Assembly: GCA_005799495.1 (NCBI GenBank)
Contig: SYGP01000019.1
Span: 1 to 64,000, forward strand
Source of the DNA: Planctomycetia bacterium
Lineage (GTDB): Bacteria > Planctomycetota > Phycisphaerae > Phycisphaerales > SM1A02
Direction of reading: 5' to 3'
Length of the DNA: 64,000 nt
The position numbers and the translations under genes are program-made. Position 1 is the stretch's first letter. Every line of letters begins with the position of its first letter. Of the stretch, positions 35,407 to 42,653 are shown piece after piece. The notes below the pieces were generated by a model. That model searched no databases and was not told the origin of the DNA. It saw nothing but the letters and a program-made list of their open reading frames with translations.

Positions 35407-35837
35407 CACTTCTTGTCCGTGCTGATGCCGACCTTGGCGATCCCGATCTTCCGTACTTCGTCGAGGACTCCCACGACAAACTTGAAGTCTGCCGCACCAT
35501 CGCTGTTGATGATGACCTTCGGGTCCTTCGCGGTGAGTTTGTAGGTCTGCAGTTTGAGCGGCAGTTGTGAGATCAGGATCTTGTCCTTGTTGAAGAAGAT
35601 CTCCCCCTTTTCATTCACGCTCAGCGTGACCGCTTTGTCCATCTCCTGCTGCTCACCGAGCGACTGCGCCGTGGATGCGCCAGGCAGCGCAACCTGCACT
35701 CCTTGGTTCTTGGACATGCTCAGCGAAACCATGATGAAAGTCGCGAGCAAGAAGAAGATGATGTCGATCAGGGGAATGATCTCGATGCGCGCAGACTTCT
35801 TCTTGCCGCGCCGATTGCCACCGCCACCGCCCGCCAT
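35406..35837 (-). CDS. exbD: ExbD/TolR-family proton-channel subunit
   Basis: 143 residues. Basic N-terminus (GGNRRGKKKSARIEIIP), a single membrane helix with the conserved Asp in PLIDIIFFLLATFIMV, and a periplasmic domain ending VVGVLDEVRKIGIAKVGIST. This is the standard ExbD layout and length. It starts 2 bases after the long ExbB gene and overlaps tonB, so the three are co-translated. Confidence 0.92.
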   Translation of the reverse strand: MAGGGGGNRRGKKKSARIEIIPLIDIIFFLLATFIMVSLSMSKNQGVQVALPGASTAQSLGEQQEMDKAVTLSVNEKGEIFFNKDKILISQLPLKLQTYKLTAKDPKVIINSDGAADFKFVVGVLDEVRKIGIAKVGISTDKK

Positions 35838-35839
35838 CG

Positions 35840-37339
35840 CTAGGCTCCTGCCCCGACGGGTTCGGCGCCCACGCTTTGTGCGTACGACTCCCGCGCCTCA
35901 GCCGCGGACGGCACCGCCGGACGCCCCTCGATCAGCAGCTTCAACTGCTCGCCGCAAGCGAGGAGTTCGCCCTCCATCGTCTCGATGCGGCTGTTCAAGT
36001 AGTTGAATGGAATGAGGCAGACGATCGCGATGATGAGTCCGAAGGCCGTCGCGATGAGCGCTTCAGCGATGCCACCCGTGATCGCGCCTGGCGAACTCAG
36101 ATCGCCGCCGATGACAGCGAACGATCCCATCATGCCTGTCACGGTGCCGAGCAGTCCGAGCAGCGGCGCGAGCGTAATGACCGTGTCGAGCACGGGGATG
36201 CCGCGCCGATACCGCTTGAGCGTGCGTGTCTCCGCGTAGGCGAGCGCGTGCCCGAGCGACTGATCGCGGTGCTCCAGCGCATATCCCAGCGTGGTGACGA
36301 TCGCATCCTTCGACTTCTGGGCGACCTCGAGCGCCGCGTCGAGATTGCCCTTGCCGACCTCAACAAAGAAGTTGGCAACGGCCTTCGAACTTCGCTTGCG
36401 CTGTTCGTTCAGCAGGAAGATGACTCGCTCGAGCGCGACCGCGAGCGCGATGATCGATGCGAAGAGCATCGGCCACATGATCGGACCACCCTTGATGAAG
36501 ATGTGAACGATGCTCGCCTTCTGCACGAGCGCCTTCAGTGCGCCACCACGCGAAGGGTCAAGCGGAAGCGTTCCCTCGCCCGCGGCGACGAGCGGTCGAA
36601 CAACATCCGCGAGACCTCCATCCAGTGTCCGAATCAGCGGATTGGCGGAACCCGCCTGCGGAACGGCGATGCCCGCATCGCCCGAATCAGCGCTGAAGAG
36701 TGAGATGGGGCCGATCATCGCGAACTGCCCGTTCATCACCGTGCCGAGCATGTCGACGCCCGTGCCTTGAAAGCGATGCCCGCCGACCACATCGAAGAGT
36801 CGCTTGAGCGTGAGGTTGACGAACAGTGTCTGCGTCGAAAAGCGCTCGCTCGGGGTCAGTGTCTTGTTCTCGAGAGCGCTCTTGGTCGCCTCGATGGGCT
36901 GCGCAAACAACTGCACTTCGCCGACATTGATCTTGGTCTCGAAGGTCCGCGCGTACTCGTCGAGCAGGCTGCTCATGTACGACAGTTCATCCTGCCGCGC
37001 TTTCATCTCCGCCTGGAGCGTGCCGATTTCGAGCGCGCCGGCGTCGACAAGGCGCTGCACTCGATCGCCCTCCTTCCGAAGTTCGATCACGCTCTCTTCC
37101 AGACCAGTGAGTTCCTGCGCCATCGGCAACTTCTCGCCAGCGATCCGCGCACGCATGCCGTTGAGCTCTTCGATGCTCTTGGCGAGTTCGCCATCGGCGG
37201 CGGCACCTGCGCTCTTCATGGCTCGACCAGACTCCTCGGACGACTCGGAGGCTTGCTGCGCCGCCGCGACTTGCGGCAGCACGAAGGCCGACGCGGCAAG
37301 GACGAGAGCAAGGGCGACGATGGATGCGGTGCGGTTCAT
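35840..37339 (-). CDS. MotA/TolQ/ExbB-family protein with long N-terminal periplasmic extension (TtpC-like)
   Basis: 499 residues, twice the usual ExbB length. Signal peptide (VALALVLAASAFVLPQVAAA), a periplasmic coiled coil (RARIAGEKLPMAQELTGLEE, DRVQRLVDAGALEIGTLQAE) and a beta-rich domain to about residue 280. Then comes the ExbB core: GGPIMWPMLFASIIALAVAL, a cytoplasmic loop, TLAPLLGLLGTVTGMMGSFA and GGIAEALIATAFGLIIAI. This fits TtpC of Vibrio TonB2/TonB3 systems. Those systems carry a second, short ExbB, which is absent here, so this protein must serve as the only ExbB unless one is encoded elsewhere. It overlaps the DUF3450 gene (ATGA). Confidence 0.87.
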   Translation of the reverse strand: MNRTASIVALALVLAASAFVLPQVAAAQQASESSEESGRAMKSAGAAADGELAKSIEELNGMRARIAGEKLPMAQELTGLEESVIELRKEGDRVQRLVDAGALEIGTLQAEMKARQDELSYMSSLLDEYARTFETKINVGEVQLFAQPIEATKSALENKTLTPSERFSTQTLFVNLTLKRLFDVVGGHRFQGTGVDMLGTVMNGQFAMIGPISLFSADSGDAGIAVPQAGSANPLIRTLDGGLADVVRPLVAAGEGTLPLDPSRGGALKALVQKASIVHIFIKGGPIMWPMLFASIIALAVALERVIFLLNEQRKRSSKAVANFFVEVGKGNLDAALEVAQKSKDAIVTTLGYALEHRDQSLGHALAYAETRTLKRYRRGIPVLDTVITLAPLLGLLGTVTGMMGSFAVIGGDLSSPGAITGGIAEALIATAFGLIIAIVCLIPFNYLNSRIETMEGELLACGEQLKLLIEGRPAVPSAAEARESYAQSVGAEPVGAGA

Positions 37340-38421
37340 TGGATGGTGATCGGAAGTGGGACGAAAGCGGGCGGATGCTTTCCCTGAATGATCTCGAGTG
37401 CGGTCAGGATGGCGGCTGCCTGATCGTTCGCCGCGCGCCACTGCCAGCCGTTTTCCGAAGGCTTGCCGATGCCCGCCTCGCCGCGCGGGCTCAGGAAGTA
37501 TGCCTGCGCGAGCCCGACATAAATGACCTGCACTTCGCTCGAAGACCCATCGGACAGTTGACGGATCTCGTATGCAATGGTTATCTCGCTGTTTGCCTTG
37601 TTCAGTTCGTTGAGGATGCCGAGAACGTTCTGGAATCGCTCTGCGGTGGAAATGCGGGTCTTTTCAGGGTCGGCTGGAATGCGCTGCAGCAGCGGTGTCA
37701 GCCGCGTCGCAACACCTTCGGGCGCCAACTTTGCCAACTTGCGAACTTGCGACTCCATTTCTGTCACCGCACCCGACAACTGCGCGCCCACTTCCTTCAA
37801 CTGCTCGTTCTGCGCCACGAGATCGTCGCGCTTCTTGTGCGACTCGGCCACGGCGGCCTCTGACTGCGTGATCCGCTCGCGCAGTTGGCTGACCTCCTTC
37901 CCCACCAGTTCGATGCGTCCCTGCAGGATTTCCTTGCCCTGCTGCCAGTCATTGCGCTCTTTCGAAATGATCTGCTGCGTTTCAATCCACTTCGAAAGGG
38001 TCAATCGAGTTTCTTCCAGTGAAGGGGGTGCCTTTGCCGGTGCTGACGGACTCGCAGGTTGCGCAGTCTGCGCTGGCGGCGCGTCAGCAGAGGCGGGCTC
38101 ACCCGATGACTGACTCGCGGGCTCGGGCGATTGCGTTGTTGCTGGATTGGTCGGCGGCGGCGTCGTAGGAGCGGCCGCGGGAGCCGACTTGGTAGCTGGC
38201 GCGGTTGGCGACTTCTTGGCGGCGGGGGCGATCGGGGCAGCAGCCTTCGACTTCGGAGGCTGCTGAGCCTGCGCGAAAGCGCTCGCGGTGAGCGACAGCA
38301 TTGTCCCCCACACAGGGATGACCAGTGCTATCGATGCGCAAAGCGGGCGCGCGTTTCCAAGAAACGCGCGAACCCGCAAACGAGATTGGGTTCGTCGTGC
38401 GGTCAATTTTTTTCCGATCAA
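37336..38421 (-). CDS. DUF3450-like coiled-coil protein of the TonB cluster
   Basis: 361 residues. An N-terminal export signal, a low-complexity Pro/Ala/Ser/Thr/Gln stretch (about residues 50-135), a long coiled coil (SKWIETQQIISKERNDWQQG, RITQSEAAVAESHKKRDDLV, QLSGAVTEMESQVRKLAKLA) and a C-terminal domain (AYEIRQLSDGSSSEVQVIYV, GLAQAYFLSPRGEAGIGKPS) matching the DUF3450 pattern. DUF3450 genes accompany TtpC-type TonB systems. It heads the operon. The start is uncertain: TTG at 38421 is used, but TTG or other codons further in are possible. Confidence 0.8.
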   Translation of the reverse strand: MIGKKLTARRTQSRLRVRAFLGNARPLCASIALVIPVWGTMLSLTASAFAQAQQPPKSKAAAPIAPAAKKSPTAPATKSAPAAAPTTPPPTNPATTQSPEPASQSSGEPASADAPPAQTAQPASPSAPAKAPPSLEETRLTLSKWIETQQIISKERNDWQQGKEILQGRIELVGKEVSQLRERITQSEAAVAESHKKRDDLVAQNEQLKEVGAQLSGAVTEMESQVRKLAKLAPEGVATRLTPLLQRIPADPEKTRISTAERFQNVLGILNELNKANSEITIAYEIRQLSDGSSSEVQVIYVGLAQAYFLSPRGEAGIGKPSENGWQWRAANDQAAAILTALEIIQGKHPPAFVPLPITIQ

Positions 38422-38676
38422 GCGTCTGTGCGTTGCCTTTATGAAGACCCAAAAAGGTATGAGCCGAGTGGTACCCGTTTGTATGGTTGGCGTTCATATT
38501 GTGTTCATCCTGCGGTGCGCAGAGCGGCGCAAAGCACCCGCAGACCGATTGCGATCTCCGGCGGGGCGCGCGCGCTGCACGGTTTCCCGAGCCACCCAGT
38601 TGGGACTCGTTGTCGCGACGCCCGCCACCGTCAGTGGAAAGTCACGACACCCGATGCGATCGAAGGCGACGCTGCG

Positions 38677-39080
38677 TGACGGGGTCGCTCTCATCGGTCC
38701 GCCCGTTATGCGAGTTTGCGGATAGTAGCGGTCCGTGTCCTGCGCTTCTGCGCCGCAGCGCGGGCGAGCGGAGCGAGCCTGCGCGCAGGCGCAGGAGCGC
38801 ACCGTGCCGCGAAGGCCGCCGGGGTCCGCTTGCCCAGCGCACGCTGGATGCGCCGGTGGTTGTAGAACGTCCTCCAGCGGTGCAGGGTCACTTCGCTTAC
38901 GCCAAGGGAACGCGCAACCTCAGCGATGGCCACTCGCTTGGCCAGCGCCTCATCAGCCTGCCTGAGCTTGGCCACGACCTCCTCGGGACGGTGCCGCTTC
39001 CTGTTCATCGGACGCTTCATCAGAGACTCCTCTCGGCCCTGTGGGCCGCGTAAGTCTCTCATAAGGCCTGGACCTGTTCA
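38677..39080 (-). mobile_element. Internally deleted IS3-family element
   Basis: A 404-base segment with imperfect 10-base ends TGAACAGGTC and TGACGGGGTC, starting TG and ending CA as in IS3 elements, flanked on both sides by GCG (38674-38676 and 39081-39083), a possible 3-base target duplication. Its only frame joins the first 45 or so residues of an OrfA helix-turn-helix to the last 25 or so of an OrfB integrase, so roughly 0.9 kb of the element is missing. It cannot move by itself. The 255 bases between it and the DUF3450 gene contain nothing I can name. Confidence 0.6.
38706..39020 (-). pseudogene. IS3-family transposase remnant (OrfA head joined to OrfB tail)
   Basis: 104 residues from an ATG at 39020 with AGGAG 6 bases upstream. 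The head KRHRPEEVVAKLRQADEALA and IAEVARSLGVSEVTLHRWR is the OrfA DNA-binding part of IS3 elements. It changes directly into FYNHRRIQRALGKRTPAAFA, which is the far C-terminal end of the OrfB DDE integrase; the whole catalytic core with its DDE residues is gone. The join is in frame, so a short DNA-binding protein could still be made, and then an unrelated Arg/Ala-rich read-out follows to the stop. Confidence 0.8.
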
Positions 39081-39290
39081 GCGCACCCCTGTCACGGCGG
39101 CGCGATGGCGCTCTTGAAGGCCATCCTGTTTGATGCCCGCGTTCCGCTCTCTGATGCGGCACCAGGCGTTGATGATCGACTCGCTGCGGTGCTCGACGCG
39201 GCCGTGTCGCTCGATCCATCGCGGCGCCCAACATGCGCCCGCGCCTTCGCTGAATCACTGCGGCCCTTCTTGGGTCTGCAGGTCGGCTGA
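39081..39290 (+). pseudogene. Probable C-terminal fragment of a serine/threonine protein kinase
   Basis: About 69 codons follow directly after the IS end, with an ATG at 39105. The segment GVDDRLAAVLDAAVSLDPSRRP and ARAFAESLRPFLG looks like the last helices of the C-lobe of bacterial Ser/Thr kinases (the usual text is DPxxRPxSAxAFAExLRPFL). No catalytic loop is present, so it is a tail only. The rest was probably lost on the IS side. The frame upstream across the IS position is also open but shows no kinase motifs. The assignment rests on a short match. Confidence 0.4.
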
Positions 39291-39377
39291 AGTGTCCGCG
39301 ACCGCTGTTTTCCGCAATAAAAATCTTGGTTTGGAGCGGGTTGAAGAAAAGTTCGCGATTGTGATCCTCAGGCCGCT

Positions 39378-39598
39378 GGATTGTCGTTTCTCCTGTTGAA
39401 CACGGCAGGCTTGGTTAGGGACTCCCGAGCCTGCCCGACACGGCTGAGGCGACGAAAGAAGCCAAAGCCACGACGCGGAGACGTAAGACACCTCCGAGTC
39501 ACGATGCGGGCCTCGACGGACTGGACACCCGACGACGGAACGCTGCAGGGAATACGTTGGGGAAAAATCGCCCGCCTCAGGCGGGCGTTTTCCTTTTT
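39378..39598 (+). ncRNA. Candidate structured small RNA, copy 1, with intrinsic terminator
   Basis: A 221-base non-coding segment nearly identical to 45021-45229. Predicted stems: P1 GGCAGGCT/AGCCTGCC (39404-39411 with 39428-39435); P2 GGC-TGA-GGC with GCC-AAA-GCC around a 10-base loop (39442-39469); P3 CGGAG/CTCCG (39476-39496); P4 CGGG/CCCG (39507-39531). It ends in an 8-bp terminator CGCCCGCC-TCA-GGCGGGCG (39569-39587) and a T-rich run. Most differences between copies fall in loops. Short open frames here are unlike any protein and are not kept. Class unknown: no riboswitch or 6S/tmRNA pattern is recognised. The flanks 39291-39377 and 39599-39678 hold nothing else I can identify. Confidence 0.6.
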
Positions 39599-39678
39599 GG
39601 GATCGGATTGCATTTGACCTCGCAACGACCGTGGAGATGGCGGGTTGATCCCTGACTCAGAGTCACCGCGCAGTGCGA

Positions 39679-41382
39679 TCACTCCCACGGCCATCCAACA
39701 ACTGATTCGGGTCTTGGCATTGGGTCGGGAAGGCTGACTTGAGATGCACCGAGCACCGTTCCCGTTGCAAACGCGAGATCAATCAGGGATATCTCGTACT
39801 GAGCCGATGCGTCGACTTCGCGCGCCTGCGCATCTGCAAGGCGCGCCGCGGCATCGAGCACTTCGACACTCGTCCGCAGTCCCACATCAAACTGCCGCTG
39901 TTCCGCCAGCAGAGCACGCTCCGCGAATGTCACCTCGAGCCGGGTGGCAACCACGCGCCGCCAAGCGCCGGCGACGGTGTCGACCACATCGTGAACTTCC
40001 TGCGTGATGGCCTGACGACGACTCTCCTTTGTCGCGAGGCGCTGAAGCCTTCGCGCAATGGCTTGGCTGAGCCGCGCCTTCCTCGCCTCGTTCCCAAGAG
40101 GAATGCTGCCACTGACACTGACCACGAATGGATCCGAATCGCCGAGGCTGCTGTAAGCCTGCCCCAGACTCGCAGCATCTCCGAGATACTGATACTGATA
40201 GTCCAGCGTGAACGAGGGAAGCGCTTCATTCCGAGCCAATGCAACGCGCTCCGCATCTACGGCAAGTTGAAGTTCAAGCTCAAGCAGATCCATGCGGTTG
40301 TTCAATGCCAACGCGGTGAGAGCCGCAGGATCCAGATTCAGTCCAAACGGCTCACTCGCCGTGATCGGATCGAGCATGGTGGGCCCGTCGACTGGATACT
40401 GCGGCGAATTCATGAAACGCTTCAAGGACCGAGCACGTATTCGCAGCACGTTGTCCGCCACGATGATCTGCTCGATTGTGCGACCAACACCGCTTTGTGC
40501 TCGAAGCAGTTCAATCGGCGCCGCATCGCCTTGATCGACCCTCCTCCTTGCGCGCGCCATCTGCTCCTCAGCAAGGCGATGCTGGCGTTCTCGAACCTCC
40601 AGTATGCGCCGCGCGGTGAAGAGTTGCCAATAGGACTTCTCGGCATTCGCAAGGATTCGAATCATCTCGAGGGTGGTTCGAGCGTCAATCTGCCGCGCCT
40701 CCATCTGTGCGACCCGAATGCTCGCCGTATTCGCTCGAATCCCAAAGCCTCGGAGCAGTGGAAGAGACAGATTGACGCTCAGCCCTGCTTCCCAAGGTTC
40801 TGGCGTCAACACACTATCCGCAGCGATGGCCAGCGTGCTGACATTGATCGTGCCACCAGTTGCAAGAGGGAAGTCGACACCGATCTTCGCGGAGTCGGAG
40901 GCGGTCGGGAGCCCGCTCTCCAGGTTCTCAACCAGCGTGCTGTCGTTGCGGGTGTAGTTGCCACGCAACACTGCCTCAAACTTGGCCGCCTCCGCATCGA
41001 GTGCGGTCACGCCGAGGGTCGGGTTGTAGCGCTGAACAGAGAGATCGAGGTTGTACTCCAGCGACCACTGACGAACATCGGCGAGCGACACAGTTGCACG
41101 TACTGGGTGGGTGGGTGAGCCGAAGCCAACTTCCACGGCATCCTGTACCGCATCCGCAAGCGTGACCGGTGGCTCCTGTGACTCTGCCTTCGGATCGAGG
41201 AGAGCAGGTCGACGCAGGCGCTCCAATTCCATCGGCGGTAGTGCGGTGTCCTCGAGATAATCGCGACCATTGCAGCCCTGAAGAAGGCAGAGCGTCCATG
41301 GCACCACTCCCCACATCACGGTGCGTTGCTGCTGGAATGCTCGAGCCTTCCCAACGGCGCGAGGGCAGTCATCGAGAGCCAT
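39679..41382 (-). CDS. TolC-family outer-membrane factor of a type I secretion cassette
   Basis: 567 residues with a lipoprotein-like start (LCLLQGCNG) and two outer membrane efflux repeats of long helices (RPALLDPKAE, LANAEKSYWQLFTARRILEV, RQHRLAEEQMARARRRVDQG, SRRQAITQEVHDVVDTVAGA). It would form the outer-membrane duct. ATG 41382 lies 5 bases past the adaptor gene's stop, so it is the last gene of an ABC-adaptor-TolC operon; an ATG at 41316 just before the signal is possible. Conserved phrases match efflux factors paired with HlyD secretion systems rather than metal pumps. Confidence 0.82.
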   Translation of the reverse strand: MALDDCPRAVGKARAFQQQRTVMWGVVPWTLCLLQGCNGRDYLEDTALPPMELERLRRPALLDPKAESQEPPVTLADAVQDAVEVGFGSPTHPVRATVSLADVRQWSLEYNLDLSVQRYNPTLGVTALDAEAAKFEAVLRGNYTRNDSTLVENLESGLPTASDSAKIGVDFPLATGGTINVSTLAIAADSVLTPEPWEAGLSVNLSLPLLRGFGIRANTASIRVAQMEARQIDARTTLEMIRILANAEKSYWQLFTARRILEVRERQHRLAEEQMARARRRVDQGDAAPIELLRAQSGVGRTIEQIIVADNVLRIRARSLKRFMNSPQYPVDGPTMLDPITASEPFGLNLDPAALTALALNNRMDLLELELQLAVDAERVALARNEALPSFTLDYQYQYLGDAASLGQAYSSLGDSDPFVVSVSGSIPLGNEARKARLSQAIARRLQRLATKESRRQAITQEVHDVVDTVAGAWRRVVATRLEVTFAERALLAEQRQFDVGLRTSVEVLDAAARLADAQAREVDASAQYEISLIDLAFATGTVLGASQVSLPDPMPRPESVVGWPWE

Positions 41383-41387
41383 GCGAT

Positions 41388-42653
41388 TCACAGTTCCGCC
41401 TTGCTTTGCTCCTGCGCCTTGGGTTCGCTCGGCGAAAAGACTGGGGGGAATCCATTCAACTGTCGCCAGACCTCCTGCCACAAGGGAACGGTCTGGAGAA
41501 GGACCCACGCCTTGGTGCGAACCCCTTGGCGAAGAAACTGTGCACTCGGCCACGGAGCATCAGACTTGTCTGGGCAAATCACGATTCGAAAGCGCCCCGC
41601 ACCATCGTCCACTGCGTCGATCGACATGACCCTTCCGCCAAACGTGCCAACAGCCACGCTCGGCCAACCGACAAACTGAATTGCTGGCCACCCCTCGAAC
41701 TGCAGCCGAACCTGCCCCACCAACCCCGATGGGAGCAAAGTGCCAACCGTCGGAGCCACCAACGGCATGTCCATCCCATCAATCCACGCCTCGACGAAGC
41801 GCTCCTCCGTCTGCGGAATCAGCACGCAGATGGAAGACCCTGGCTTCAAGTAGGCGCCCTCGGTCGCGGAAACACTGAGGATGATCCCATCACGCGGCGC
41901 AGAGATGATCTGCTGCTCTGACTTGCTGATCAGGATGTCGACCGCGGAGATGTCGCGTGTCGCCGCTGCGAGATCTGCTTCGGCAAGTCCGCGACTTGCC
42001 TTTGAACTGGCGATGGTCGCGTCATAGTCGCGTGCCGTGCGCTCAAGAACAGCCTTGGCCGCCGCGAGGTTTGCCTTGGCGCTGTCGACTGCGAGCTTCG
42101 CAAGTTCCCAGTCGCGCTTGGAAATGTCATCCGTCTTCAACAGTTCTTCCATTCGACGCGCGTTGATCTGCCCCGTGTCGAACACGACCTGCTCTGCATT
42201 CACGCGTTGCGCAGCCGCGTCAAGCGCTCGAGGCTTTGCAAGTTCCTGACTTGCGATCTGCTCATCAATGTCCCGAATCCGCTGTTCAGCCGCTGCACGC
42301 CGCGCCACCGCAGCGTCATGCTGGAGTCGAAGATTCAGAAGCAGGTTTGGATCGTTGTCTTGAATCTCCGCGATGAGATCTCCTTGGCGCACGGCCTGAT
42401 TCTCAACAACATGCAACCGCTTCACGCGCCCTTCCACAGGCGCTTCGATGTTGGCGCGGCGATCGAGCGGATTGAACGCGATGACCCGCCCCACACCACG
42501 AACAGACTGCTGCCATGGGAAGATCAACATGCTCAGAGCGACGAGGACTACGCCAACGGAGAGCAGGCGAGCAAGCAGCCGCGAGCGGCGGGTTGTGCCA
42601 GCCTGCGCAAGCACAGGAGGTGGAACTGGAAGGAGCGGAATCGGGTCAGGCAT
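41388..42653 (-). CDS. HlyD-family secretion adaptor
   Basis: 421 residues. One membrane helix (LLSVGVVLVALSMLIFPW), then a lipoyl half (IEAPVEGRVKRLHVVENQAV), a coiled-coil hairpin (AEQRIRDIDEQIASQELAKP, DSAKANLAAAKAVLERTARD), the second lipoyl half (SAPRDGIILSVSATEGAYLK) and a beta barrel. The C-terminus (AWVLLQTVPLWQEVWRQLNG) is of the type I recall from planctomycete secretion adaptors. The start overlaps the ABC gene's end by 8 bases. It would bridge the ABC protein to the TolC-like protein. It is distinct from the adaptor at 6856. Confidence 0.82.
   Translation of the reverse strand: MPDPIPLLPVPPPVLAQAGTTRRSRLLARLLSVGVVLVALSMLIFPWQQSVRGVGRVIAFNPLDRRANIEAPVEGRVKRLHVVENQAVRQGDLIAEIQDNDPNLLLNLRLQHDAAVARRAAAEQRIRDIDEQIASQELAKPRALDAAAQRVNAEQVVFDTGQINARRMEELLKTDDISKRDWELAKLAVDSAKANLAAAKAVLERTARDYDATIASSKASRGLAEADLAAATRDISAVDILISKSEQQIISAPRDGIILSVSATEGAYLKPGSSICVLIPQTEERFVEAWIDGMDMPLVAPTVGTLLPSGLVGQVRLQFEGWPAIQFVGWPSVAVGTFGGRVMSIDAVDDGAGRFRIVICPDKSDAPWPSAQFLRQGVRTKAWVLLQTVPLWQEVWRQLNGFPPVFSPSEPKAQEQSKAEL

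Noticed and set aside
38487-38676. A frame containing CSSCGAQSG that could be a zinc-ribbon head of the disrupted kinase
   Set aside because: The match is only a few residues and the frame does not line up with the kinase tail once the IS is removed.
39381-39617. Short open frames inside the repeated element, shared in part by copy 2
   Set aside because: The copies differ by an indel that shifts the frame, and conservation follows stems rather than codons, so an RNA reading is better.
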